Shown here: piece after piece, positions 21,960-34,990 of the stretch | How the letters are laid out: every line of letters starts with the position of its first letter | How positions within the stretch are numbered: position 1 is the first letter of the stretch | Assembly (NCBI GenBank): GCA_033239525.1 | Contig: BSYO01000004.1 | Coordinates: 20,994,037 to 21,058,036, forward strand | Direction: 5' to 3' | Source of the DNA: Nepenthes gracilis | Lineage: Eukaryota > Streptophyta > Magnoliopsida > Caryophyllales > Nepenthaceae | Length of the DNA: 64,000 bases | Made by a program: the position numbers and the translations under genes | The notes under the pieces: model-generated | The model's database searches: none | The model's input: only the letters and a program-made list of their open reading frames with translations | What the model was told of the DNA's origin: nothing

Positions 21960-24900
21960 TCAGACGTGATGCATGGGGACTAATGGCTGTCTCCCTCCAT
22001 AAATCTCAGGCAGCTGATCCTCATCAATTTCTTCAAGCAGAGTTGATTTCAACATCCTACTTTCAACAAATATTATCTGCAAAGCCGAATGTCAAAACTC
22101 TCAGTGGTTAAAAGAATCGATTTTTTTTTTCGTTTATAAAAATATATATATCAATACTTTTTTTTTTCTAATTACGTTGAATATAGTTAAATCATAGTAA
22201 AAATAATACATTTATACACGTAGAATCTTAATTGTCATAGGTGAATGGAGCCAGCTGAGGTGCGGCCCTGCATGGGACCACTGAACAGAGAGAAGGGGAA
22301 GAAAAAAGAGGGGGAAGGATGGGTGGTGGTTGGCGGAGGCGAGAGACAAGGAGTGGCCGGAGGGTGGCGATAGTGGTGGGTTTTGGCGAACTCACGGCTG
22401 CAAGGGGGCATTGTTAGAATTGTGTAACTTAAATTTTTTTTATTGTTTTTTTATCTTTGTAAAAATTCAACAAATTGAACTCCTTTGGTTGCATGCAAGT
22501 TAGAAATCTGACACAAATCATGAAAGTTACGTTAAAATCATAAAATTACAAGTGAAATACAGTACCTATAGATATTATTAATACCAATACTATTATTATT
22601 ATTACTGAGTTGATAATTACCATAAAATAAAATAATTGAAATAATTCGGAATTATGGTAAGTAAAGAGTGGTTTAAAAAATAATAAATAAATGCAGGCTG
22701 ACCTTGGTCCTGGTTTTGGTGTCAATGAATGGGTAAACAATCTTCCAGGCTGTGGCAAAGAGTCGAGGAACATGTATCATGAACAACCTCCCTAGTCTTT
22801 CAGGGTAGAAGTCCTGCAATATTCCCCCCAATAATATATTTTTCATTAATAAATTATATGATAATTTTATCATTTATTTCTTCTATTGATATTTTCAAAT
22901 ATTTTTTTATTGGTGTGGTATTTTATTCATTTATTTTTTATATAAATTTATTAATTTTTGAATATGTTGCGGCTATTTACAGAATCAAATGTGCTGAGTA
23001 TGGTTTACATACGATTAGCCCGTTTCAGTTAGAACGCTAGATCACAAGTCGTCAACCTGAAGATTGGTATCAGTACAATTGAGTTGTTCAAACTGGTATA
23101 AAACTAATTTAGGGGTTTAGACAAATACTTGACCAACTGACCAGATGACCAGAGATATTAAAGACTAAAAAAATTAATAATTCAATAAAAAAATAAATCT
23201 AATATTAAATTTTGACAAATGGTTATATAAAGTCGATGGATAATCAACCATATTAAAGTAGGTAAAAATGGCCGAATAAATATCAAATATTAACTATTGA
23301 ACAGTTGCAAAGCCAACATAACGGACAGTTATGTTTCAAGCAGCGTAACATTTCAGATAACACCTACACCAGTTCAGGAAATGACGGATTGATTGATATC
23401 TACACTATAAATATAAATCCCTAATTGAGCGAATTAAGAAGAGGATATTTTGCCAAGAATTGCCTCTTTTCAAACTTATCAGATTGATGATGCCAAGTCC
23501 TTCAAATTCAATTAATATTAGTATCACTTCGATTCAAGATCTCTTATTTAATTTTTTTAAAAAAGAATATTTATTTAAGTATTAAAAGATATATCAAAAA
23601 ATAAATTTCATATACTTTTTACATCGTGTTAATTATTGTGATATACGGAATCCAAATAAAGAGGTCCAAACAATTAACTCAATACCAGGTGGATGTTAAT
23701 ATAGATTCAAAAAACATATCAAAATATGCAAAAACTTTCTCATATTTTATGAAAAAAATATTTTTTTATAATTTAAACTTATAAATCTAAAATCACATTG
23801 GTGTAGAATTTATTATTTTGTTAGTATTTATATCATCTGAGTTAAATATAAGAATTATAATGTTACAAATTATTTCATTATCAGGGAGTATTGTTTTAAT
23901 ATTTAATTTGTCTAAGAAAAGGGACTAACTATATAGTTTAATTGTACCTGCAAAATGGAGAATATCCCAAGATATCCACGAATGTCCATGTTGGAGTATC
24001 CCCATCCTTGAAGGTCTGCTATGACTACAAACTTCTCTTGCCCAGCAGGAATCCTGCATGAAAATTCAGATCAATAAATACATATAAATAGGGAAAAAAT
24101 TGGAAAAAAAAATATATTTTTTAAATATTTTCTAGCTTACGTAATGTTGTTATCAACTTTTTTATTTTCTTTTACTCAATTTTTTTTGTTAGTTATTTTA
24201 TTTTAGGAAAAAAATTCGCATATAATTAATGGCAAAACAAAATATAAATGTTTGAAAAAGGCAGTAGAGGTTGCAGTACATACCTGGCGCATAACTTGTC
24301 AAAAAGACAAACAATAAAACCTGCAACGATGGGGAAAGCACGAAAAAAAAAACAGGGTAAAATAATAAAGAATGATATGAAGGCTGTGAAAAAATTAAAC
24401 AGACGCTGCAATTTAATCATTTTAAATAATTAAAAAGAATTATTTTTAATTTTTAATAAAAATAATTATATTATAACCCTTAGTTTTTAGAAAGGAGTAG
24501 AAAATCCAACCAATTTGTAATACTTGAACATAAAATTAGTGGAGAAAGCATAAATCTAATTTAAAAATAAAAATAAAAAAGAAGTGAATTGTCATAACTA
24601 CTTAGGATATTTTGAGTTGACTGGTTTTAGTTTAGATAGCTGGAATAATGATCAGAGTGGGAAAGACAGAATCAAAAAGATAATACAGATTCATGAAGTG
24701 AAAAAGATTGAGAAAGAAAATCATTTAATTTGATTCGTGAAATAATTCGAATGCATATTAGTTTTTTAGTGAATAATCGAGATTCAAATATAGATGAGTT
24801 TAATTTCTATCTGTGCCGGTTCACCGTACAATTAATCAATTTGGATATAACATATATTAAATTATAAATTTGTCAAAATCTTAAGCTTCTAAGCTATATT

Positions 24901-26736
24901 TTATGTAACAATTGAAGCTTGTTAAGATCCTCTCACTAAGATATTTTCTTATTTTTTTAAGGATTCAAATTGATTGATAAAAATATAAAATGTGAAGGCT
25001 TATTTTGCACTTCAAATTTTTTAAAATATTTTTTTGACCTTTTTCTATTTTATTAATCTAGACATTTAGAATGACAATGAAAAAATTTAGTACAAAAACA
25101 TAAGAGGTCCCGTGCGTCATGGTTGATCATACGATAACCAACTATTTATATAGAAAGTAGGGGCGCTGCGATGCAGATCCGTACAACACCCCTATGGTGT
25201 CATACGGTAGCCGTTGAATTTTCGTTCAATATCCTATCATTTTTTATTATGAAAAAATAATTAAAAATATTTTTTTAGTTAAAATAAAAAGATTAACGAT
25301 GGGCGTTGTATGGGGATCCGATAGTTGCCATATGGCATCATACGGAACGCTATACAGATCCACGTCATAGTGCTCACTCGTCCTATTCATGTGTAACTCA
25401 TCCATAAGACAATTATTTCACGGAATGGTACATTACGCCTGAACTCGTCGAGATGCTTGTTGGGGAAATGTCTGGCTCCGAAGACGACCGCGATGGGGCG
25501 TGCGTGCTTGTCGAAGCCTTGTATAAACGCCTTATTATGTCCAATGTCGTTCAGTATTTCTGACTCTACAACGCCTCCATTGGGCAAGAACTCTCTCCTC
25601 CATTTTAGGTACTTGAGTAACAGCCCGCCGCCCATCTCTACTTGGAGATCGCGAGCCCTTAGGAATCTTCTCAGCACCGAGTCTTCCACCTCCTGTCCCC
25701 ACACACCCGGCCAATCAAATGTGAAAACAAAATTATTTTTTATTCTCACAAAAATTATTAGAATCAGATCGAATTTTATTAAGTGGGATTGATTATTTCA
25801 AAATACAAAAAGAGACGTTGATAAAGACTTTGTCAACGTCAATATAATTGTATTGACATTTAGTTATATATGTTGCATTTAATGGAAGTTGAATTATGAT
25901 TTATGGTCAAACAGTCTTACATTCCGAATTAAATAGCACCATATCAAATTATTATTATTTTTTGCACGATGTTGGCATTGCTTTTCTTCTGTTTGTTACG
26001 GATTTATTGAGAGTTGAATACTTAGGGGTATTTTTAATGAGGCAAAGAACACATCATATGGATTTTAGGCTCCAAATCACCTGCTAGACGTTGCTCATAG
26101 AGACTGTTCAATTTTCAAAGTTCTCCGTTTGAGGTATTGTCTTACAAATACCCATATTGTAATAGAAATGAGAACCACTTATAATAATAAGGTCTTATAT
26201 TGGTCAATCAATATAGGACATCCATCATTTGTAGTAGTGCACGGTAATGAGTTCACTATGATAGTATGAATTTTAATATATAACACTATTATTGAATTTA
26301 AAAGTATACTTGTGTCTTGTAAATATCGGTCGAATGAGGAGAAAAAGGCTGATACTTATAATCACAATGCCATTTTTCACATTAAGACGTTTACTTCTAA
26401 GACTATACGTAAATTGAATTGTTGAACATTTGTTACTTGTAAGACTCTAGAAATAAAATTTGATATAACAGTAGAATTAACTTGTACGTGCGGCATGTAT
26501 AGTGAGATGGTATACTATAGTTTTAAACATGGTCGAGTCCTTTAAATTTTACGTATTACTAAAGTTTTATTAATCGGGCTACTTTTTTTCTGTTTTTAGG
26601 TAAGGAAAGAGAGAACCTTGGAGGAGGGATCATGACTTTCAACGAAGGCTCTCATGGCCCTCAATCTCTCTCCTTCTTCACGGGCTTCGTCGCTCTGCCT
26701 GTCTGCATGCTCCTCCGGCCGTCTTCCATTTTCCAT
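21960..26736 (-). CDS. Sec14-like CRAL-TRIO domain protein, copy A (6 exons, 248 aa)
   Basis: A small soluble lipid-transfer-type protein of the plant Sec14/CRAL-TRIO family (the group often labelled random-slug-protein-5 or YKL091C-like). Exons in transcript order: 26736-26617, 25692-25437, 24320-24284, 24053-23948, 22813-22703, 22076-21960. They total 747 nt, the phases fit, and all sites are GT-AG. Residues 1-40 are acidic/charged (MENGRRPEEH... to AFVESHDPSSK). CRAL-TRIO N-terminal helices follow (VLRRFLRARDLQVE, LKYLKWRREF). The lipid-binding fold spans about 85-240, with IAVVFGARHF, AGQEKFVVIADLQGWGYSN, ILQDFYPERLGRLFMIHVP, WKIVYPFID and IIFVES. The end is LLEEIDEDQLPEIYGG then LVPMHHV. 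Such proteins bind or exchange phosphoinositides or other lipids between membranes; the ligand here is unknown. It is convergent with the PERK gene and duplicated at 48188-51975. Confidence 0.92.
22230..22430 (-). other. GC-rich insertion in intron 5 of Sec14-like copy A only
   Basis: A GC-rich, G/A-biased stretch (GTGGCCGGAGGGTGGCGATA near 22362) in an otherwise AT-rich intron. The matching intron of copy B (48305-48797) lacks it. No terminal repeats or protein recognised. Possibly a fragment of a mobile element inserted after duplication. Confidence 0.45.
25110..25375. repeat. Possible MITE-like repeat in intron 2 of Sec14-like copy A
   Basis: Two GC-richer flanks around an AT-rich centre share related blocks: GATCCGTACAACACC then GTGTCATACGGTAGC (about 25166-25212), and GGGGATCCGATAGTTGCC then GCATCATACGGAACGC (about 25313-25350). 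The arms are partly inverted and partly direct, so the structure is unclear. Copy B has no equivalent. Confidence 0.3.
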
Positions 26737-26836
26737 TGATGAGTTGATTCTTGTCTCTCTCTCCTCTCTTTCTGCCTCTCTCTGCTCAGTTTTCTCTCAT
26801 CTCATGGTGGAGCTGGCCGCGTTTGTCAGTCAGTCA

Positions 26837-28347
26837 AGGCTTTAGTTACCTGCATCAAACCCCCTCCCCCCCCTCAAATAATAATGCACAAAAAATATGA
26901 CGGTCCCACCTTGTAAATGTGGTCATGGTTGGATGGGGACTACTCATACCCGTCAAATTATTATTAGTGCTGTGTCACTATATTAAAAACACTCTTTTAT
27001 ACATATATATAAGTTAGATTTTATTGTGAGATAGGTTATATATGGTTTAGTAATTATTTGATATTACCAAGCAAGATCATGCCAATGTTATACTATAAAT
27101 TTTATGGATGTGATTGGTACCTATGTTTTTTTTATAGTTTTTTTAATAGATAGAGAGTAATATTTAATTAAAAAAATGGACGTTCATCTAAATCTTATAG
27201 AATAATAATTTAACGTTCATGTAAGTCTTCAAACAACATCTCTATCTAATATATATTTTCTTAAAAAATTTAGCTTACATTCATTAAAGTTATAATATTT
27301 AAAATATTATTTGTAAAAAATAAAGTCAAGAAATATATGTTTTTATTTCAATCTTTAGAAAATTATATTTAAAAATAAAGTTTATGATTAAAATAATAAA
27401 ATATATTATAAGTATATTTTCATAAGATATTTTCTTAATTTTATAACTTTTAGAATATAAATTTAATTTTTGAAAAAATTGATTAAAAAAATCTTTTTTT
27501 TTTCCTCAAATAAATTAGCTCCTTTTTAATGGGTCCCCGGCATTTATGCCACGCAGCTTTTGGAGAGGGACAGGTGGGGCCAACTGGTTTTATGATGAAA
27601 GCTTCCTTTTATTTAGGACCATAAACGATTGAGATTTCAAATCATGCATTAAAATTAATTATAAAAAAATATGGAAATATTTATTTTTCCCCTTAAATAC
27701 CAATTAACACTCAATTAATATTCTTGAGCAACAATAAATTGAGTTATGTGATATATGATATTTAGTATTAAATAAATAGTAAAAAATAATAAATTTTATC
27801 AGACTGGCTAATTTATTTTATTAGTTTATGCATATTTTTAATAACAACTATCAATATATTATGACATTCTAAATGAAATAATATTTACTTTTTTAATAAA
27901 ATTTATCATACAGATTTAATACTTTTATTGATGTTAAATTTAGGATATGAAGCATTTTAATTTTATCTTTATTTATTTATGTGTGTTTCTGATATTGAAT
28001 AAATCAGCTAAAACAAATAATTATTATAAGCAACTCACATAAGTGAGTTGTTATCAATAACAATTATTATGAATATAACAACTCAAATAAGTAAAATACA
28101 ACTCATTTTTTTCTGACTCTAACTGATTAAAGAGCTGTTCTTGTATGTGTTTTTCATTTCGATAAAATTATGCATATATTTTATGTGTCTATAGTATTTT
28201 AAGTCCAAGAGCATTGAGTATAACCAAAGTTATAGTTCTTGATCTCTTTATACAAAACAACCACAGAATGTTTATAACTAAGCAGTTAAAATTATTACAT
28301 ATTGGGGGAAAAATGGCGCTTCTAAAATATAGGAAAATTGGTATATT
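26837..28347. other. AT-rich intergenic DNA
   Basis: The promoter side of Sec14-like copy A lies at its left edge, including a C-run (about 26860-26872). The rest is AT-rich with no gene recognised. A small inverted repeat (ACTCACATAAGTGAGTTG, about 28035-28052) is visible but unassigned. Confidence 0.55.
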
Positions 28348-28352
28348 ATATC
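28348..28352. repeat. Target-site duplication ATATC, left
   Basis: Five bases directly before the left LTR of the minus-strand Tat-like element. Identical to 39673-39677 directly after the right LTR. LTR retrotransposon insertion makes 5-bp duplications. Confidence 0.88.
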
Positions 28353-29616
28353 TTTTGTGTCTAGGGATTCCGGCCGCGCACGGATGAAGATTCAAATGGC
28401 CGCTCGGATCCTCTGGATGCACTCGGACAGAACCCGTGCAACACATAGGTAATCTAGTTTTTTTTTTTTTTTGACTTAGTCGGTGCGATTTGGGAGGGAG
28501 AGAGAGAGAGAAAAAATAACACGCGAGAATTCACGTGGAAAACCCTTTCTTGAATGAGAGAAAAAAATCACAAAATTTTGGGTCCAAAATGATTCCACTA
28601 TTTTTAAACGGATTACAAGTGTTCAATTTTACAAAGGGGAAGCTGTTCAGAGCTGTAAGCAGGAGAATCTTGTCCCTTTCTCTGTTCTTGTTCTCTCTTA
28701 GGTGCTACTCGTAGTATATTTGCAAATGCCAGTAATTTAATTTGTAAGTGAGGAATTCCCTTTTTAGGCGTTTAGATGAGGTATTTATAGTGGAGGATCT
28801 GCTCTTGAAATGAGCCCATGTAGCGCTGGGGTGTGTAGGAAAGCCAGCCACCAACTCTGCAAGTCTAGCGTGCTGTGTCAAACACGTTGCGTGTAACGTC
28901 ACTCTTGCAATGATTAGGAGTGTTTTGCATGTCATCATTTTCTATGAAGGTTGCATGTTGTGGAGATTGCGTACTCCTTGATAACAGTGAGATGTCTGAG
29001 CTGATGCTCTCGGTCATCTTGGGTTTCTAACCTTAGCCCGGCATTATTGAGTATCATAATAGTCCTCGTCCTTAAAAAGGCCTCTTGGCCTTCATCAAAT
29101 TCGCAGACTCATAAAGTTAGATATTCTTGGACTTTAGTTGGGAGCTCGACCTGTGAGAAGTCCTTGGGTTCTCAAAGTTATGTCCTTAGCTTTATGTCTT
29201 CGAAATTTTATTGGAGGCATTGGTCCCTTAAAGTGTTCTCGAGCTTCCTAGGTTAAATTAGTCTCTCGAACTATTTTAGTCATTTGGGTTTCTTGAAACG
29301 CTAGCACTTGTCCTCGGGGTTTTGTTGGAGCTATTGATCTCTTAAGGTGTCATCGAGCTTCTTAGGCTAAATTAGTCTTTCAGACTATTTTAGCCATTTG
29401 GGTTTCTTAGAATGCTGGTCCATGTCCTTGGATTTTTAAGGCCAACTTACCCTCTTGGGCCAAGTTAGGCTCTTGGGCCTCTTGGGACGTGAATGACTGT
29501 CCTCGGTCCTCTTAGACCAATTTAAACTCTTAGCTAAATTAATCTCGTGGGCCTCTCAGACCATGGGCTCAACTTTTAGGCCGTTTTTTCTGGGCCCTGG
29601 GTATTGGGACCCATCA
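28353..29616 (-). repeat. 3' LTR of Tat-related element (left copy, 1264 bp)
   Basis: On the minus strand it begins TGATGGGTCCCAATACCC, close to TGATTGGTCCCGG of the first Tat element. It aligns along its length with 38413-39672, with many substitutions. The outer end has mutated from the expected TG (compare TGCTGCGTCC of the right copy). On the minus strand it carries GGGTTTTCCACGTGAA, the same block as in the first element's LTR. Short frames in it are not genes. Confidence 0.92.
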
Positions 29617-29629
29617 CTAGCCCCCTATG
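29617..29629 (-). other. Polypurine tract of Tat-related element
   Basis: Reads CATAGGGGGCTAG on the minus strand directly before the LTR start. The first Tat element has CATGGGGGGCTCG at the same place. This fixes the element's orientation as minus. Confidence 0.85.
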
Positions 29630-30300
29630 TCAAAGGGTTTGAGAATTTTAACCGTTTGGCATGTTTAATCGATGCAGTCGCTTTTCTCGGGAAGGCCTTT
29701 TCCAGTGGTAGCCTGCTTGTACCTTCGTTGGATGTTGGCGATTACTTCCTTTTCTTACTCTTGTCCGTGGACATAATAGGGAGTAGTAGTCTAGCAATGT
29801 TGACTAGAATGTTCGAGAGCATGCTATGACCTGCATCTTGCCTAAAACGTCTGGGGAATTTTCATCGCGAGATTCTGAGCATTGTTAGGCATCTCTAGAT
29901 GATGGTCATCTTCGCATATTAGTTCAAGACCAATAAACGTCTTCAGATATATTGGAGCCCAAACCCTGATGATGGAGCGTCTGAGATCAATGAATGTCCT
30001 CTAATATACTAGAGCCAAAAGTCAAAGGACGGATCGTTCGAGACCTTCCTTTGAGTTTGAGAATTGGCCTACACCGCCGTTTAGGCCATTGCAGAGCATT
30101 AAATACGCAATAAATTAGGTTGACGTTGCCTTGGTAAGCCAAGGCCCACAATCTCTTGCAGCGTACGAGTGATTGACGTGTGACAAGGGCAATGATGGAC
30201 GCGCCTTTTTGATTTTGAAGCCCTTTCAACCGTTTTAAAAAACAACTTCAACTTCTATTTTACACCATGCAGCCGTTAAAATAGTTATTTGAAATAGATA
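29630..30300 (-). other. Internal region of Tat-related element between PPT and transposon insertion
   Basis: Non-coding internal sequence. The part near 30195-30240 (GATGGACGCGCCTTTTTGATTTT) resembles, on the plus strand, the region upstream of the antisense ORF in the first element (GAGGGCGCCTTTTCAC at 8330-8315 on the minus strand). This supports that the antisense ORF's upstream region was cut by the later insertion. Confidence 0.6.
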
Positions 30301-30303
30301 TTC

Positions 30304-30340
<37 letters not shown>

Positions 30341-30700
30341 CTAAATTATTATTTATGATAATATATATTTTATCATAAAATATATATATTTAATAAATAT
30401 TTGATATAATATATATAATTAAATATATATTAGGTAAATATAATAAAGTATATAAATTAAATATTTATTAATTATTTGAGAATAATATTACCTATTAATA
30501 AATTTAATATTTGATTTAATAGTTGATATAATAATATTTATTATTATATAATACGTAATATTACGTATTATATATTTATTAAATATTATATATATAATTA
30601 TGTGTACATAACAAATATTTATCATATATATATATACTTCTAAATTTATATACATATATATTAACATAATTAATTACGTGTACATCATTCAATTATCAAA
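30301..30700. repeat. (AT)n microsatellite and extremely AT-rich tract
   Basis: A pure AT run at about 30307-30336, then several hundred bases of almost only A and T with nested short TA repeats. It could be within the transposon's end or a separate expansion. The left end of the Harbinger element may have been lost here. Confidence 0.7.
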
Positions 30701-31063
30701 TTTTAGCTCAATCTTAAAGTAGGCAGACTAAACAAGGTAAACTGTCATTCATATAAATCCAAAGAGGCCACAGGATGTACATGCCATGGAGTTATGTGGA
30801 ACAAAATCCAAACTGAAAAAGGATTAAGAGACTTGACAGATTAAACCGTTATCTAGATTAACATCTGGAACACAGACATGCTAGACACATGTTAGACACA
30901 ATCCAAACTGACAGATTTCAATACAGAATATACATGCTGGATACAATCTGACATATATAATAAGCCCGCCACATATTTTTGCTTCCCTACAAAATATAAC
31001 AAGCCTGCTACAAGTTGGAACACAAAATATAACATCAGGAATAGTCAATCTTCTCCACATGTT

Positions 31064-33256
31064 TTACAAAACAAATTGTTTGATAAAATCTAATTGTTGT
31101 CCTGGTGGAAGATTAAACAAACCCGCCATAAGTGTCGGAGCACGTATATATTTCATATGTACTGTGCTCTTTTCACTCACGGGTAATTCATGAATTTTAG
31201 ACAATATATGATATAATTGCGCCGTCCTTTGTTCATGTGTGTTGGCTTCAAAATTTTTACTCAACAATTGACCGATCTCTTTGAGATTTGTGCTCAATAT
31301 ATCAACTGCTTGGATAATACAATCAGATAGTTCTGTCACATCCCCACTAACCTTCCGTTTCCTTCATTTGGACGTCCCGACACAGTTGATGTTCTCACAT
31401 GCGGTGTACTTTGACAAGGGAAATCATTAGTGTCAAGTAAGTTCTCAATCTTTATTTGTTGAGCATCATTCACGCCTAATTACTCGTTATCTGGTTCATT
31501 GGTTTGAAGCTCCTCAAGGATGTCATCGGCAGCCTGTGCATCTACTCTTATAGTATGATCTTTATCATAAATTATTGAAAAATTTTCAAAATATAGAAAT
31601 GACTTCTTCCTCCAAATCGCGGCTCCCTCGTGGCACTGTGTTAATAACATACAAATTGATTTAAATTTAAACAAAATTTAATACAATTTATAGAGAATAA
31701 TAATCGACTGTATACACAACAGTAAAATTTATATGCAGTACAGTTCAAGTAGAAACATCCAAATAAGTCAGTGATAAGTCAAATAATACTTTTCTTTTGC
31801 AAATGATTAACAAGTGACCTAATCTACATTCAATTGTAAATTTTATTTTTTGCCAGGAAGCACAGTAGTCGAATCAAAAAAAAAAAGAGACCCACCACAG
31901 AGGATTCTCTCATGTTATTCCATTCAATTTCTAAAAATATCCTCAAAAAATTGAAAGTTCAATCAGATTCTTTGACAACCTCACTCCTGGTTTCAATCAA
32001 ATTAATTGAAAGTTCAATCAATTTCTAAATATGTAATCCACATATTCAGTGCCCAGATCATCTTCAACATCATTTTCTCGCACCAAGGTGCCAAGCCAAT
32101 AAATCAATAGCATGAGCAAACAAGTTTTCGACAAAAACGAAATCAATCAATCAGTTAAAAGAAGAATCATAAACAATTTTCATTCCGGCCATCCACATTT
32201 CCCATATGCCAGATTAAAACAGCTTGAATCATCACTTATCTGAAAATCCATATTTGCAAAAAGAAGATCTAGATCAAACTGGTAGACATTAAAATTTAAG
32301 ATGTAACATCAAACACTCGCCTTTCCTCGGTACATTATCAAGTCAACGGACATGCTGACTGATCTCTCCGTGACAACAGTCCATCTTGGCAAAGCAAAAT
32401 AGCCTGGAAAAGGACCATGTTCTGCTTTGAATGCTAATGGACTCAGCATCAATTGTCTCTCCAAATTGTCCTATTCTTCTCGTTTATGAAGCAGCTGGTC
32501 AGTGGAGATGAAAACATGAAGCTACTAAACCAAGTGGCTTTTTGCGTGCACTGCTTTAAACATTGAATGCTGGAAAACTTTTCATTTTTCTGAAAAATTA
32601 TCAGAAAACCGCCCCGGTTTTTCATTTATCAAACGGACACATAGCCATCATTTGCTACGGTTAAGGCAACTCCTGCTATGTCTTTTTTTTTAATTGGGTG
32701 GTGTTATACTATTGTATTTTTTATCTATATCAATATAATTGGCTATGTTAATAGAAATGCCGAAAATATACATATGCTCGAATGACTGAAATCTATCAAA
32801 GCACACACAAATTATAAAATTTGCGGGAATTATTCAACAAAATGGCAAACAGAAAGTCGATGATTATTAACACCATAAAGTAATTCAACTAACTATTTAA
32901 CAAAATAAATAGTCAAAACTTACCGATACATATACATTCTATACATGCTGTTCCGCAACAATCATTTTTCTTGTATCGTACCACTCAAATCCGAACGTAT
33001 TCGTACCTATTATCAGATCATATACGACGCTCCAATTCTTTTTCAACGTCTTCATTCTGGATGAAATGTGGGGATTTGCTTTCAAACCCGAATTTAGTAG
33101 TTTTTGTTGTAAAATCCTCTCCAACTCATATAAATAACCTGATTTAAAATCATTGTCAGCATTATGTGTACCAATGTTATGTAATTCGACCATACAAGCA
33201 ACAAGAGTATCATCTGTTAACCGTTCAGTTATGAAGTTGAACGTTTGATGGTCCAT
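31064..33256 (-). pseudogene. PIF/Harbinger ORF1: Myb/SANT-like DNA-binding protein, broken
   Basis: The accessory protein that helps the transposase bind DNA in PIF/Harbinger elements. The first recognised exon (33256-32939) encodes a Myb/SANT-like domain: FITERLTDDTLVACMVELHN, FKSGYLYELERIL, NPHISSRMKTLKKNWSVVYD and GFEWYDTRKM. The next (about 31674-31480) has GAAIWRKKSFLYFENF and DAQAADDILEEL, then a stop. The last (31339-31064) has ELSDCIIQAVDIL and ends PPGQQLDFIKQFVL. About 1.2 kb of intron separates the first two. A stop at 31480 and a frameshift near 31345 break it. A possible extra upstream exon starts at 33610. The conserved C-terminus supports family membership. Confidence 0.8.
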
Positions 33257-33855
33257 GGTTAAAGGCTGCTAACGCACCATTATTGTTCTCAATTATGCTC
33301 CATAAAGTCACGCTGGTAACATCTGCTTCAATGCCTCAATCAGATAACTGATGAAGTTATTTGTTAAATAGAGGTAATTGATTTTGTCCCCATGCCATAT
33401 TCTTTGAAAAACACACCATCGTCGTTGAGATTCGTGGTTCAGAAGTGCAGAACCGATCAAAACAGGGAAGCCAAAAATAGAGCAGCATAATGGCGGGAGG
33501 TTTGTACACTACCCTCTATTCCGCTTTCGTGGTTGTTTATACCATATAAATTGCTAACATCATCTTCATGAAGCTCCCATCTTTTGGTTTCCTTATTAGA
33601 TTGTGACATATTTAATTACGTTGATCTGTCATAATTATAAATAAGTAATCCAAGAAGTAGGCATCATAAAAACTAGGCATCAAGTCAAGCATATTCGTCA
33701 TTAATAATAGAATTGATGATATGGAACAACAAATATATAATTGGCATTACTCAAAGCAAAAATGTTAAATGTATCATTTAATTGTATCCCCTCTCGCTGA
33801 ACATAGCATTTGCTAACTTATTCCTAAATACACTTCAATCATCAGTAGGATCTAA

Positions 33856-34990
33856 CTATATTATCATATCTGCATCTTCATCTAACGAAATTTCCTGAGA
33901 CATGCCATCATATTCATCATCAATAAGATCATGATCCATTTCATTTCTTATAAAATTATGTTGCAGACAACAATCAATGATAACTTGATTGTGTGTTCTG
34001 ATAAGATAAAATGATAGACTTCTGAGAATCACCCACCGTATTTTTAACGATTCGTAACACCTTTCGATAATATTACGAGCAGCGACATATTTCATATTGA
34101 AGAATTGTTCAGCCGTTTGTGGCTGATAGCCTTGACACCATTCATTTAAATAGTATCTTTGCCTCTAAATGGTGCAAGAAATCCATTGTAATTTGTATAT
34201 CCCGCATCACTTAAATAGTAAGTACATATACGAAAATATGAGATATCATTACGTAATATAAGCTGCTTGCAAGACATTATACTTGATTTGATGATCTACG
34301 ATCTTACCGCTCGGAACTCTTAGTCCATGCCTTCTATTTAACGCATCTCGTAAAATTCTAAAATCTACTATAGATCCTTCCCAACCAGGGAGGACAGATA
34401 TAAATTGCATGTCATGAGTGCATACTCCTAACACGCTTATAGCTATATCTCCCTTACTAGTTCGATATCTAGGTTTGTTTGCAAATGGTACCCTTAGTTT
34501 TATATATGTTTCATCCAAAGCGCCTACACAACCCTACAAATACAAATCGAATTAGAATGAGTTATCTACTACATTTGCCACGTAGTTATAACAATAAATA
34601 TATGAAATAATTATGTATTATGAATCACTTCCGTCGCTCGTCTGTACAATTCTCATAAATGGGTTCGGGTTATCTAAATAAGTGTGCTTGCATACGTATT
34701 ATTGTGGCTAACACGTAATTAAAAATTCTACTCACTGTTTCACCCGACCGCTAAAAATTACGTGCAATCACCATATTTTTTACAGGATGTGCAAAAATGT
34801 GCAAGAATATTGCCACTTGCTCTTAGCATGTATTTTGATGGACGAAATCCTCCAATGTCTGTTAACATGTCACATAGTTTAAAAAACACGGGCCTACTCA
34901 TTCTCAACAAGTTAATACAAGTGATACCATTGCCATGTATGATTCGGTGGATGTATTCTTATTTTTTACAAAAGTCAAGTTGTAAGATCT
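33856..34990 (-). pseudogene. PIF/Harbinger transposase (DDE_4-type), frame-broken
   Basis: The DDE transposase of the element. Pieces in order on the minus strand: the N-terminal region near 34890-34790 (LRMSRPVFFKLCDMLTDIGG), an exon end PEPIYENCTDERRK near 34650, then after a CAG/TAG-type acceptor GALDETYIKLRVPFANK (34535-34470) with the first catalytic Asp. GWEGSIVDFRILRDAL follows near 34385, YYLSDAGYTN near 34215, and NIIERCYESLKIRW near 34070 with the last catalytic Glu. It ends LQHNFIRNEMDHD and an acidic tail to 33856. The break between 34249 and 34230, a one-base frameshift near 34155 and stops in the N-terminal part make it inactive. The plus-strand frame at 34762-34992 is its shadow. 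Confidence 0.87.

Larger units (their letters stand above)
21512..26830. repeat. Segmental duplication, copy A (partner 47753-52020)
   Basis: Contains Sec14-like copy A with introns and flanks. Matching non-coding blocks show it is a genomic duplication and not a retrocopy: AGCAAGAATCAATATTCTCT (21594 and about 47839), GCATTTAATGGAAGT (about 25873 and 50867), CCATATCAAATTATTATTAT (about 25938 and 50929) and CTAGACGTTGCT (about 26084 and 51013). Orientation is the same in both copies. Exact ends are blurred by divergence. Confidence 0.85.

Noticed and set aside
21960..22100. Plus-strand frame in copy A and its match at 48148-48348, looking like a duplicated unknown protein
   Set aside because: Both are shadows of the last exon of the Sec14-like genes on the minus strand, which gives IIFVE and LLEEIDEDQLPEIYGG with a proper acceptor and stop.
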